From: JALOAT01 sp041685115
GTDB lineage: Bacteria; Pseudomonadota; Gammaproteobacteria; Thiohalomonadales; Thiohalomonadaceae
Assembly (NCBI GenBank): GCA_041685115.1
Contig: JAWLGK010000002.1
Coordinates: 62,001 to 126,000, forward strand
Direction: 5' to 3'
Length of the DNA stretch: 64,000 nucleotides
The notes under the pieces are model-generated. The model saw only the letters and a list, made by a program, of their open reading frames with translations, made no database searches and was not told the origin of the DNA. The position numbers and the translations under genes were made by a program. Positions 1 through 9,660 of the stretch are shown here, one piece after another; position 1 is the stretch's first letter; every line of letters begins with the position of its first letter.

Positions 1-3000
1 CGCGGGGATGAACCGTGCGGGACGCGGACATGGTTCACGGAGCGCCAGTGTTCCCCGCGCACGCGGGGATGAACCGGATGTTTTGCCGGGTTTCGATCTC
101 AAATGGTCGTGTTCCCCGCGCACGCGGGGATGAACCGAACACCGAGGTGGCCGCAATGCGAGCGTTCGCGTGTTCCCCGCGCACGCGGGGATGAACCGCG
201 ATCTTTGAGATGTACAGCCTGGAGCGAAGCGTGTTCCCCGCGCACGCGGGGATGAACCGTGTTGGTGATGCACTTCCAGTCGAGCTACAGCGTGTTCCCC
301 GCGCACGCGGGGATGAACCTACTGAGGCCAGATAACGCCGCGCCTCAGCCGTGTGTTCCCCGCGCACGCGGGGATGAACCGGAGCGCGCGTCCTCATTGA
401 TAGGCTCTCCCTGGTGTTCCCCGCGCACGCGGGGATGAACCGCCTTTTCGCAGGTCCTCACGCCAGTTGTCAGAGTGTTCCCCGCGCACGCGGGGATGAA
501 CCTTCATTGTCTGGGCTGATGGCCGCAAAGAGGAAGTGTTCCCCGCGCACGCGGGGATGAACCGACAGCGCCGGGCGGTGCAGACCGGAGACAAGCGTGT
601 TCCCCGCGCACGCGGGGATGAACCGATCGTCCCGGGCGAGGCGTTCATCCTCACGGGGTGTTCCCCGCGCACGCGGGGATGAACCGCGCTCGGTGGAGTC
701 CATGCCCAGGTCGATGAGGTGTTCCCCGCGCACGCGGGGATGAACCGGTCGAATTCACCGATGGCCTCGCCCTGCTCGAGTGTTCCCCGCGCACGCGGGG
801 ATGAACCGCGGCGATGCCGACGCCGACACCGTCCACGACCGTGTTCCCCGCGCACGCGGGGATGAACCGCGGGTGCGCGTGTACCGCGGCTATGCGGATC
901 CGTGTTCCCCGCGCACGCGGGGATGAACCGCGCGGATTGCAATCTACTGAGAGGGAGACAGCGTGTTCCCCGCGCACGCGGGGATGAACCGTGGTGACCG
1001 TATTGCGATCCCAGCCCAGGCGGGTGTTCCCCGCGCACGCGGGGATGAACCGGCCTCTTCAACGGAGTTAATGCCGGGCGTCAAGTGTTCCCCGCGCACG
1101 CGGGGATGAACCGATTCTTGATATTCGGAATCCGGTGGTCCCGTTGTGTTCCCCGCGCACGCGGGGATGAACCGTTTGTCGTGACGGTCGCGCACCGTGC
1201 GGAACCGTGTTCCCCGCGCACGCGGGGATGAACCGGTCTGGCCTCTGGAGCCGATGTATACGACGGGGTGTTCCCCGCGCACGCGGGGATGAACCGGTCT
1301 CCGCCTCGAATGCGACCGAGGTCAATACGTGTTCCCCGCGCACGCGGGGATGAACCGGAGAACAGGCCTACATGCTGGCTCGGGACAAAGTGTTCCCCGC
1401 GCACGCGGGGATGAACCGCCGACGAACAGAATGCTCCAGATGGATGCGGAGTGTTCCCCGCGCACGCGGGGATGAACCGGAGCCGATCAGGAAAGAGGCG
1501 CAGCTAGTCGCGTGTTCCCCGCGCACGCGGGGATGAACCGCCCCTCCGCAGGTATCCACGCCATTCGGTCGAGTGTTCCCCGCGCACGCGGGGATGAACC
1601 GCGCACAGCGACGCGGCGAACATCGTGACGGAGGTGTTCCCCGCGCACGCGGGGATGAACCGGTCATGCGAATTGGTCGTACTGGGGGAGCGGATGTGTT
1701 CCCCGCGCACGCGGGGATGAACCGATCCGATCGTTGTTCCCTCTCGCCCCCATCAGGTGTTCCCCGCGCACGCGGGGATGAACCGCGTTTCATGCGCGTT
1801 CCTTTTGTCGTTCTCGTGTGTTCCCCGCGCACGCGGGGATGAACCGCTCCATGCCAAACGGTGCGCCGTTCGGGCCGGGTGTTCCCCGCGCACGCGGGGA
1901 TGAACCGGCGGCCTCGGTCACCTCGTCGCGATCGATGAGGTGTTCCCCGCGCACGCGGGGATGAACCGCTGTTCAGATAATCGAACCCGCCATCGAGGCA
2001 GTGTTCCCCGCGCACGCGGGGATGAACCGTACCACGCCGAATGATCCCCCTTCGCCCCTATGTGTTCCCCGCGCACGCGGGGATGAACCGTGTTAGAGCA
2101 GGACGCGGTGTTCGACGGAAAGGTGTTCCCCGCGCACGCGGGGATGAACCGGTCACCCTCGCCTGCTCGCGGGTCGGCGTACTGTGTTCCCCGCGCACGC
2201 GGGGATGAACCGCCGGAACGGGTCAAGATCGGTCCCCGACAGGTGTGTTCCCCGCGCACGCGGGGATGAACCGCAAACGATGGAACGCGGCGAGCAAATC
2301 ACCGACGTGTTCCCCGCGCACGCGGGGATGAACCGCTGCTCGTGCGGTAGTAGCTGACCCCGGCGACGTGTTCCCCGCGCACGCGGGGATGAACCGCATT
2401 GCCTTCGGCGCGTCGATCGCTTTGTAGTGTGTTCCCCGCGCACGCGGGGATGAACCGATCACGATCACGCTGGGGAATGGCGCACCCGAGTGTTCCCCGC
2501 GCACGCGGGGATGAACCGATGCCCACCGTGAGCCCGGCGCGGTTCGCTTCGTGTTCCCCGCGCACGCGGGGATGAACCGTCTTCGGATCCTTTCTGCGCA
2601 GCGGCGCCGATGTGTTCCCCGCGCACGCGGGGATGAACCGACTACACGCAGACCGAAATCACGAATGCGAAAGTGTTCCCCGCGCACGCGGGGATGAACC
2701 GACTGAGGCGCCGGAGCTTGGGCTGTTCGAGGAGTGTTCCCCGCGCACGCGGGGATGAACCGGCCAGGATGCTGATGTTCTGTCGGCTCATGGGGTGTTC
2801 CCCGCGCACGCGGGGATGAACCGGATGCGATACACCTGCTGCTCGGTGAGTCCGTGTGTTCCCCGCGCACGCGGGGATGAACCGCACGCGAACAAATCAC
2901 CCGAGGCGGTCGCGTGGTGTTCCCCGCGCACGCGGGGATGAACCGATTCCGCCGGGGCTCGAAGGGCAGCTCGTCGAGTGTTCCCCGCGCACGCGGGGAT

Positions 3001-5387
3001 GAACCGACGGGGGCGGATAGCGGGACGTCCAGCACCCAGTGTTCCCCGCGCACGCGGGGATGAACCGAGCCGATGTTCTTCGGCACCGCCGAGAAAGCCG
3101 TGTTCCCCGCGCACGCGGGGATGAACCGCAATATTGATGGTGGTCATTTTTCATTCTCCAGTGTTCCCCGCGCACGCGGGGATGAACCGGGGCCGGATAT
3201 TGCGTAGGAGAATCGTCGGAAGTGTTCCCCGCGCACGCGGGGATGAACCGGGCCAGGGGACTCCGGGGCACCTATTGCGTTTGTGTTCCCCGCGCACGCG
3301 GGGATGAACCGGCGCGCAGTTCACCGCGGCGGTAGGCCTCGATGTGTTCCCCGCGCACGCGGGGATGAACCGGTCGTCTACCTCGCCGGCGCCGCCCAAC
3401 CCGCCGTGTTCCCCGCGCACGCGGGGATGAACCGAGGTGTTCGACCTGGCCACCACGAATATCAGCGTGTTCCCCGCGCACGCGGGGATGAACCGCGATC
3501 GCGGCCGGGGCGGCATGGTACACGCCCGTGTTCCCCGCGCACGCGGGGATGAACCGCGGATGGGGCCGCGCAGGTAGTCGAACTGAGGGTGTTCCCCGCG
3601 CACGCGGGGATGAACCGACGGAGAATACCTGCGCGAGCTGCCGAAGGTCGTGTTCCCCGCGCACGCGGGGATGAACCGGGGGAGAAGTCATGAACCTGCG
3701 CACCGTCACCGTGTTCCCCGCGCACGCGGGGATGAACCGTGTGGATCGGCTACATCGCCGACCGCGCGATCGTGTTCCCCGCGCACGCGGGGATGAACCG
3801 GGAGTCCTCCAGGTCGCGCTGCGCCTGGCGGTGTGTTCCCCGCGCACGCGGGGATGAACCGGAGCCGAAACTATTGCGATACAGCACCGCCTCGTGTTCC
3901 CCGCGCACGCGGGGATGAACCGTGGACATCGAGGGCGACTATCAGCCCGATGGCGTGTTCCCCGCGCACGCGGGGATGAACCGTACTACCACCTGACGCC
4001 CTGGACGTTGCGCCGGTGTTCCCCGCGCACGCGGGGATGAACCGCGACGCAGTGGGGCGACGCGGTTTCGTTCATTGTGTTCCCCGCGCACGCGGGGATG
4101 AACCGTCGGTGAACTTGACGATGCCTTTCGCTCCCTAGTGTTCCCCGCGCACGCGGGGATGAACCGGTTTAGCAACTGGTTTGCATCCGAGGCTGAAAGT
4201 GTTCCCCGCGCACGCGGGGATGAACCGGCGACGCGGTGCTGCCCGAGGCGCAGACCGGCGTGTTCCCCGCGCACGCGGGGATGAACCGGGCCGCCGCCCG
4301 GTCACCTCGTGCAGATTGCCGTGTTCCCCGCGCACGCGGGGATGAACCGCTCGTGTGGGTCTCAGACCCGTTCGGAGATGGCGTGTTCCCCGCGCACGCG
4401 GGGATGAACCGTCACCGGCACCGAAGAGCAAGCCATCGCCGCAGTGTTCCCCGCGCACGCGGGGATGAACCGACGGAGTTCCAGCGAATCAAGCAGGCGG
4501 CGCGGTGTTCCCCGCGCACGCGGGGATGAACCGTGCTCGCGGTGACGGTCGAGAGACAGCATCAGGTGTTCCCCGCGCACGCGGGGATGAACCGCCCGCG
4601 AATGTGTGGGTGGCGTTCTTCGACGGGTGTTCCCCGCGCACGCGGGGATGAACCGACGTGGCCGAATCCATGGACGCCATCGATGCCGTGTTCCCCGCGC
4701 ACGCGGGGATGAACCGACAGCGCCCCATCGCGACCCCGGGCGGGAAGCGTGTTCCCCGCGCACGCGGGGATGAACCGCTGCATACGGAACTGGCTGCGGG
4801 CGAATTCGAGTGTTCCCCGCGCACGCGGGGATGAACCGTTCGGTTCGGGCGTTGCGTTGGTGGTCGCGTCGTGTTCCCCGCGCACGCGGGGATGAACCGT
4901 TGGTGCAAATAGGGGAGAAACCTACGGACGGGTGTTCCCCGCGCACGCGGGGATGAACCGAGGATGAGGCCCGCGTCGGCAATGGTGAGCGTGTGTTCCC
5001 CGCGCACGTGGGGATGAACCGACCAGGCGTGGGCGGCCACCACCAACACCGGGGTGTTCCCCGCGCACGCGGGGATGAACCGGAATCCGACCGGCTGCGG
5101 CGGCTGGAAGAGACGTGTTCCCCGCACACGCGGGGATGAACCGGATTCGGCGACGCCCCGCGGTGCCGTGCACCAGTGTTCCCCGCGCACGCGGGGATGA
5201 ACCGCGTTTCTACCCCCGGCGCCATGGCCGATCTTGGTGTTCCCCGCGCACGCGGGGATGAACCGTCGGCTGGAGCGGCCTTGTTATGCCGCAAGGCGTG
5301 TTCCCAGCGCACGCGGGGATGAACCGAGGTCGCAGGCCTTGATGAGGTAGGTTCCGGGGTGTTCCCCGCGCACGCCGGGATAAATCG
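1..5387 (+). CRISPR. Large type I-E-like CRISPR array (about 88 full repeats)
   Basis: A 29-bp repeat recurs every 61 bp (29-bp repeat, 32-bp spacer; about four spacers are 33 bp) from a partial repeat at 1-15 and a first full copy at 48-76 to a last one at 5359-5387, about 88 full copies. The repeat begins GTGTTCCCCGCGC, ends GGGGATGAACCG and contains a CCCCGCG/CGCGGGG stem, which matches the type I-E (E. coli-like) repeat class. In that class the leader lies on the GTGTTCC side, so leader and cas genes are predicted left of the window. Repeats decay only at the right end: 4993-5021 and 5115-5143 have one change each, 5298-5326 one, and 5359-5387 three (ending AAATCG). This is the pattern expected of the oldest, trailer end. 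Some repeats end in T instead of G (for example at 320), the position that in E. coli is copied from the incoming prespacer. Confidence 0.98.
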
Positions 5388-5449
5388 ATACCCACCGCAA
5401 CGCGGTGTCTAGGGCCAGGTATTGTTCGCGCTGGCTGCTCTTGTCCTCA

Positions 5450-5749
5450 TCATCGCCACCACTTCTCGTTCGGGTTGACGCATGCGACACGCTCTTCGGC
5501 GATGATGGTGTCGAGGCCATCGTCCATGGTGTCTTTGCTAATCGTAAGCGTATCGTGGCGAATATCGTGATCACCGTAGGCGCGACATGCCTCGTCGACC
5601 ATCTCCGCCATGAACTCCTTCCGCTCGCGATCTGCATCATCGCGGTGACTGCCTGCGGCACCCGTGTTGAGCAGTTCTTGTGGCTCAGCTTCGTGTTCTT
5701 TCCAAACGGGTGCTTCATATTGACTTGCAGTCTTACGCTCGTTGGCCAT
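5450..5749 (-). CDS. Hypothetical protein, 99 aa, next to the CRISPR trailer
   Basis: This is a small acidic, hydrophilic ORF reading leftward toward the array. The ATG at 5749 is preceded by a plausible ribosome-binding site (GAGGTG, about 6 nt upstream). The protein starts MANERKTASQYEAP and is rich in Glu, Asp and Lys, with no membrane segment, no signal peptide and a C-terminal NEKWWR. I recognise no domain. The long stretch between the array and the dehydrogenase gene contains nothing else. It could be a spurious ORF, but the ribosome-binding site and balanced composition argue for a real gene. There is no evidence that it belongs to the CRISPR system. Confidence 0.45.
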   Translation of the reverse strand: MANERKTASQYEAPVWKEHEAEPQELLNTGAAGSHRDDADRERKEFMAEMVDEACRAYGDHDIRHDTLTISKDTMDDGLDTIIAEERVACVNPNEKWWR

Positions 5750-5947
5750 GGGGCACCTCGTGTGAAAAGTGATTCAATCCGTAGGCAGAGCAGGTCAATG
5801 ACGGCTACCCGAAAAGGAAATGTCGCTAACTTCGGTTGTGTACCGCTGCGTCTCAGCTGAAAACCCGCGAGGTTACTCTGGCTTAATCACTTGGCCTCAT
5901 TGAAGTACTCGGGCTTTTAAACCGGGTTGGCTGGCAGGGCGCGGTCT

Positions 5948-6718
5948 TCAGGTCTTCAATCGGGCGGCGATGTCGCGCAGTTTGATGACTGCCAATTTTG
6001 CCTTGTCCGCATGCCCGATGGCACGCGCGAGGCGGGCGGGGGCGCTGCGGCCGGTGCATGGGTGGGCCGGGTCGCCTTCGATGCCTGCGACCATGCCGGC
6101 GATCAGCGCTTCGCGATCCAAGGCGGTGCCGATGAGTGCAAATTGGATGTCCATGACCTCGTTCGCCACTTCCAACGCCAAGTCGCGATGTTCGGTCCAA
6201 AGCCGGTCCACCGTTCCTCCGACCACCAGTCCCGCGATGTTGGTGGTGAGGATGTAGACGTTCTTTCGCACCAATTCGAATTGCATTTCCTGCGCGTCGG
6301 CAACTTCCCAGGCGGGAATGCCCAGCGTGCCGAGGGCGTCCACGAGCAGGCGGGCGTGCGGGCCGTGCACGGGGGACGGCACCAGCACCTTCACGTCCTG
6401 ACCCTGCTTTTTCTCGAACCACACCGAGACCACTGTGGGTCGTGTGAGACTGTGCGCCTGCCAGTCGTGCGGCAGCAGTTCGTTTTGCACCAGCCCAATG
6501 TGATCGCGCCATGCAGCAGGTAATTCTCCCAGCACGGTGTGCAGATCATTCTCGCCGACCGTAACGAGCACAAGCTGTGGCTCGCGCACGTGTTGCGCCA
6601 CGGCGTCCGCCTGCATGTGGCGGGTGATCGGAAACACGGGATGGCCGAGCTTGAGCAGGCCGCGGCTGAACACCCCGCCCATCTCGCCCATACCGATGAT
6701 GATGACAGGGTCTTTCAT
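5948..6718 (-). CDS. NAD(P)-binding dehydrogenase, ketopantoate-reductase-like
   Basis: The 256-aa protein opens with a Rossmann dinucleotide-binding segment (residues 4-15, IIIGMGEMGGVF), the fold used by ketopantoate reductase and related 6-phosphogluconate-dehydrogenase-like enzymes. The C-terminal half is helical, as in these families. The length is slightly below the usual 290-310 aa of PanE, and I do not see a full set of PanE catalytic residues, so the substrate is unknown. The start ATG at 6718 has a GTGAGG ribosome-binding site. It is divergent from the malate dehydrogenase gene, separated by about 120 bp. Confidence 0.65.
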   Translation of the reverse strand: MKDPVIIIGMGEMGGVFSRGLLKLGHPVFPITRHMQADAVAQHVREPQLVLVTVGENDLHTVLGELPAAWRDHIGLVQNELLPHDWQAHSLTRPTVVSVWFEKKQGQDVKVLVPSPVHGPHARLLVDALGTLGIPAWEVADAQEMQFELVRKNVYILTTNIAGLVVGGTVDRLWTEHRDLALEVANEVMDIQFALIGTALDREALIAGMVAGIEGDPAHPCTGRSAPARLARAIGHADKAKLAVIKLRDIAARLKT

Positions 6719-6840
6719 GGCCTCACCGTCGGAAATCAGTTCGTGCGCTAGTGTAGCGGGCCGCCGAGTTTCCCGGCACGGTTCATGAGCAATCCCGCTT
6801 CTATAGTTGAAAAGGTGTGTCCGACCAGGGAGGGGGCGGC

Positions 6841-7800
6841 GTGTACAAAATCACCATCGTGGGTGCGGGACGCGTGGGTGAGGCGGCGGCGCAGTTCCTG
6901 GCGCAGCACCAGCACTGCGAGGAGCTGGTGTTGCTGGACGTGGACGAGGGACTTGCTGTCGGCACGGCGCTGGACATCCAGGAATCGGCGCCGCTGTTTC
7001 GTTTCGATACGCGGGTGAGCGGTGGCGCGGATGCATCGCTCATGGCCGGCTCACAACTGGTGATCATTACCGCAGGCTTTCCGCGCCGCCCCGGCATGTC
7101 CCGTTCCGACGTGCTGGAGGCGAATGTACCGATCATCGACGCCATCGTCGATCACGTACGCTGCCATGCGCCGGAGGCGACGCTGCTCATGGTGACCAAT
7201 CCGGTGGACGTGCTCACCTGGCGCGCCTTCCAGCGCAGCGGCTTCGAGCGTCAGCGTGTCATCGGTCAGGCCGGCGTGCTGGATGCCGCGCGCATGGCCA
7301 GCTTCGTGGCGTTGGAGACGGGCTTTTCCCCGCAGGATGTGTGCGCCATGGTGCTCGGCGGCCACGGCGACACCATGGTGCCGCTGCCGCGCTATACCTG
7401 CGTGGGCGGCGTGCCCATCGATCGCTTCCTGCCGCCCGAGGCCGTCGAACGCATCGTGCAGCGCACCCGCCAGGGCGGCGCGGAGATCCTGGCGTTGCGC
7501 CAGAAAAGCAGCGCCTACGATTCGCCGGGCGCGGCCATTGCCGCGATGGTCGATGCGGTACGCCACAACCGTCGACGCCTGATGCCGGCGGTGTGCGTGC
7601 TGGAGGGCGAATACGGGCAGCACGGCGTGGCCATGGGGGTGCCGACGGTACTCGGTGCGCGCGGCATGCAGCGCGTGATCGATCTGCCCCTGGAGGCGGA
7701 CGAACGCGAGCTGTTCGCCCGCTCGGCGGAGCGGGTGCGCGAGGACATTGCGCGCATGGCGGAGATGGACGAGCGCATGCAGCGCATTGCGGCGTCGTGA
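6841..7800 (+). CDS. mdh: Malate dehydrogenase (LDH-like type)
   Basis: This cytosolic TCA-cycle enzyme interconverts malate and oxaloacetate with NAD. The sequence shows the N-terminal Rossmann motif (ITIVGAGRVGEAAA), the substrate-loop motif PRRPGMSR (Arg at the discriminator position typical of malate rather than lactate dehydrogenase), VTNPVDVLT, and the catalytic-His motif GGHGDTMVPL. The GTG at 6841 (VYKITIVGAG) is preferred because a purine-rich site (GGGAGGGGG, 6828-6836) lies just upstream. An in-frame GTG at 6817 would add eight glycine-rich residues before the Rossmann strand. The resulting length of 319 aa fits the family. The gene stands alone between a divergent dehydrogenase and a repeat element. 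Confidence 0.9.
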   Translation: MYKITIVGAGRVGEAAAQFLAQHQHCEELVLLDVDEGLAVGTALDIQESAPLFRFDTRVSGGADASLMAGSQLVIITAGFPRRPGMSRSDVLEANVPIIDAIVDHVRCHAPEATLLMVTNPVDVLTWRAFQRSGFERQRVIGQAGVLDAARMASFVALETGFSPQDVCAMVLGGHGDTMVPLPRYTCVGGVPIDRFLPPEAVERIVQRTRQGGAEILALRQKSSAYDSPGAAIAAMVDAVRHNRRRLMPAVCVLEGEYGQHGVAMGVPTVLGARGMQRVIDLPLEADERELFARSAERVREDIARMAEMDERMQRIAAS

Positions 7801-7824
7801 GTCGGGGGAGGGGCAGCCCGGTGG

Positions 7825-8093
7825 TTGTCGAAACCCTGTAGGAGCCGACACCGTCGGCGAATGCGGTCCGCTAAGGAAGCGCTGAATAAAGCCATCCTGG
7901 CTTTCTCAGCGCACGGCGAGCAAAAAGCGTGGTTTTTGCTCGCCTTCATTTGCAACCGCTTACGCGGACGAAAATGGCGGCACATCCATGTGCCGCGGGA
8001 AACGCCGATTTCAAATCAGCGTTTCCCTAACCGCTGGCGGTTCGAAAGACAAATCGCCCACGGTGTGGGCTCCTACGGGGGATTGTCGAAACC
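7825..8093. repeat. MITE/BIME-like element with REP-type ends and a chain of hairpins
   Basis: The 328-bp gap after mdh holds no gene. It is framed by an 11-bp direct repeat, TTGTCGAAACC, at 7825-7835 and 8083-8093. Inside it are REP-like inverted ends: GTAGGAGCC plus stem GCCGAC/GTCGGC at 7838-7858, and GCCCA/TGGGC followed by GGCTCCTAC at 8056-8075. Between these ends is an almost unbroken series of hairpins: 7879-7912 (GCGCTGA/TCAGCGC with an inner AAAGCCA/TGGCTTT), 7915-7944 (12-bp perfect stem), a weaker one around 7949-7976, 7977-7996 (9-bp perfect stem), 7997-8027 (14 of 15 pairs) and 8029-8042. It resembles a non-autonomous miniature element flanked by a target-site duplication, or a complex BIME. 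No transposase is present. Confidence 0.75.
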
Positions 8094-8128
8094 TTGTCCT
8101 CTGCGCCTTTTTGAATTCCAAATTTCGT

Positions 8129-8677
8129 TCAGCCCGCGCCGCGGCCCGGTTGCCAGTACACCTCCTGGCCGTGTTCGCGCGCCAGCACGCGCGCCACCAC
8201 GAACAGCAGGTCCGAGAGGCGGTTCACGTAGGCGAGCACCTGCGGGTTGAGGGCCCCGTCGCGGGCGAGCGTGACCAGACGACGTTCGGCGCGACGGCAC
8301 ACGCTGCGTGCTACGTGGCAGGCCGCTGCGGCGGGGCTGCCGCCGGGCAGGATGAACTCCTTCAGTGGCGGTAACCCGGCGTTGAATCCGTCCAGTCGCC
8401 GCTCCAGGCGTTCCACATAGGCGGCCTGCACGGCCTCGCGGCCGGGCACGCACAGCTCGCCGCCCAGATCGAACAGATCGTTCTGTATCTCGGCCAGGCA
8501 GGCGCGCACGGCGTCCGGCAGCGGCCCGGCGAGCACTACGCCGATGAGGCTGTTGAGCTCATCGAGGGTGCCCATGGCCTCCATGCGCGGCCCGTCCTTG
8601 GGCACGCGCGTGCCGTCGGCCAGGGCGGTGCTGCCGTCGTCGCCGGTGCGGGTGTAGATGCGGGTGAGTCTGGGCAT
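8129..8677 (-). CDS. Corrinoid adenosyltransferase (PduO type)
   Basis: The 182-aa enzyme transfers the adenosyl group of ATP to cob(I)alamin, making adenosylcobalamin. Family motifs are visible: TRTGDDGSTALADG near the N-terminus (the TRxGDxGxT nucleotide loop), GTLDELNSLIG, LPGGSPAAAACHVARSVCRR in the middle, RRAERR, and YVNRLSDLLF near the C-terminus. It starts 3 bp after the TonB-like gene and shares its transcript behind a cobalamin riboswitch, which supports a role in B12 salvage and activation. Length and motif order are complete for the PduO/MMAB class. Confidence 0.93.
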   Translation of the reverse strand: MPRLTRIYTRTGDDGSTALADGTRVPKDGPRMEAMGTLDELNSLIGVVLAGPLPDAVRACLAEIQNDLFDLGGELCVPGREAVQAAYVERLERRLDGFNAGLPPLKEFILPGGSPAAAACHVARSVCRRAERRLVTLARDGALNPQVLAYVNRLSDLLFVVARVLAREHGQEVYWQPGRGAG

Positions 8678-8680
8678 GGG

Positions 8681-9322
8681 TCAGCCTTTGTGCAGCCGGT
8701 AGCGCACCGGCAGTTCCAGGGTGAAGGCGATGCCCGGCGTCCACGACAACGCGGACACCCGGGCGAGTGCGGCCAGGGCGGCGCGGTCGAGCACGGCATG
8801 GCCGGAGCTGCGCAACACGGTAGTCGGGCCAAGGGAGCCGTCTGCCGCCACCGGGACGCTCAACAGTACTTCACCCTGCCAGCCCTGGCGGCGCGCCAGC
8901 AGGGGATAGCGGAAGTGCCGCGCCAGGGCGAGGTCCAGTTCCCCGCGCGCCGTGACGATGGTGTCTCGGTGATCGGCGTGGGCGCTCGGCGCCTCTGCGA
9001 CGACATCCGTGGTGGCCGGCGGCGGATTCGGCGCAACAGCCGTGGCCGGGGCGGCATCCGGCACGACGGCCGGCTCCGGTGCGGTCAGCTCGTGCTTCAC
9101 CGGCGTTGCGGGCTTCTTGGTCGGAGGAGCAGGCGTGCGCGCCGCCGGCTCGGCGGCCGCCCGGGACAGCTGCACCTGCAAGGGCGCCAGCCCGACACGC
9201 GGCTGCGGTCGCCCGCTCAAGGGCAAAGCGAGCAGCGCCACATGCACGGCAGTGGCCGCGCACAGGGCGATGGCGAACCGACGGTGGGGTGAGCGTGAGG
9301 CCGCGATGTCCATGATTTCCAT
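8681..9322 (-). CDS. tonB: TonB-family energy transducer, B12-regulated
   Basis: This inner-membrane-anchored protein links the proton-motive force to TonB-dependent outer-membrane transport. Starting at the ATG at 9322 it has an N-terminal transmembrane helix (about residues 15-40, FAIALCAATAVHVALLALPL), a long Pro/Ala/Thr-rich periplasmic stretch with the PPTKKPATPVK signature, and a C-terminal TonB domain (RYPLLARRQGWQGEVLLSV, VLDRAALAALARVSALSWTP, LELPVRYRL). Alternative ATGs at 9340 and 9313 cannot be excluded because no start has a strong ribosome-binding site. Its position directly under a cobalamin riboswitch and before the adenosyltransferase suggests it energises B12 uptake. No ExbB/ExbD or receptor gene is adjacent. 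Confidence 0.88.
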   Translation of the reverse strand: MEIMDIAASRSPHRRFAIALCAATAVHVALLALPLSGRPQPRVGLAPLQVQLSRAAAEPAARTPAPPTKKPATPVKHELTAPEPAVVPDAAPATAVAPNPPPATTDVVAEAPSAHADHRDTIVTARGELDLALARHFRYPLLARRQGWQGEVLLSVPVAADGSLGPTTVLRSSGHAVLDRAALAALARVSALSWTPGIAFTLELPVRYRLHKG

Positions 9323-9389
9323 GTTGGCAGGGCAATACATGGAGGACACGCGGGCGAGCCCGGCAGTCGCCCTCCGCGACTGGAACCGT

Positions 9390-9570
9390 CGTTCCGGGCC
9401 GGTCTCCGGACTCGCGGTGGGATCAGCTCCCGACGGACCGCCTTCCCGCGCCGCGCGCAGTGGCATCAAGGTCCGCCCCTTACCGCTTACCGTTGCGGGG
9501 GCAGTGCCGGCCTTGCGTGAGCGCACCGGCTTCCCGTTTCATTCCTCGGGCGAGGCCCGCGGAACACCTG
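9390..9570 (-). promoter_or_regulatory. Cobalamin (B12) riboswitch
   Basis: On the minus strand the leader contains the canonical cobalamin-element blocks in order: GGTGTTCCGCGGG, then GAAGCCGGTGCG, then CACTGCCCCCGCAACGGTAA, then GATGCCACTG, and finally the B12 box GAGTCCGGAGACCGGCC. The element ends about 70 nt before the start of the TonB-like gene, so AdoCbl binding would be expected to shut off translation or transcription of the tonB-adenosyltransferase operon. Confidence 0.95.
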
Positions 9571-9660
9571 GAACGGCGGGTATTCTAGCAGGCTCTTGAG
9601 AAACACCGTCTCGGGAGCGCACTGCCCTTCGGCACTTGCTCCATGCAGTGTCCTCGATCG

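Noticed and set aside
1..5387. Self-targeting spacers against genes in this window
   Set aside because: By eye I found no spacer matching another part of the window; a full search could not be run.
35..5395. Many ORFs in the CRISPR array translating the repeat as MRGEH, GSSPRARGT and FIPACAGNT
   Set aside because: They are translations of the repeat itself in several frames and strands, with spacer-derived variable parts; not genes.
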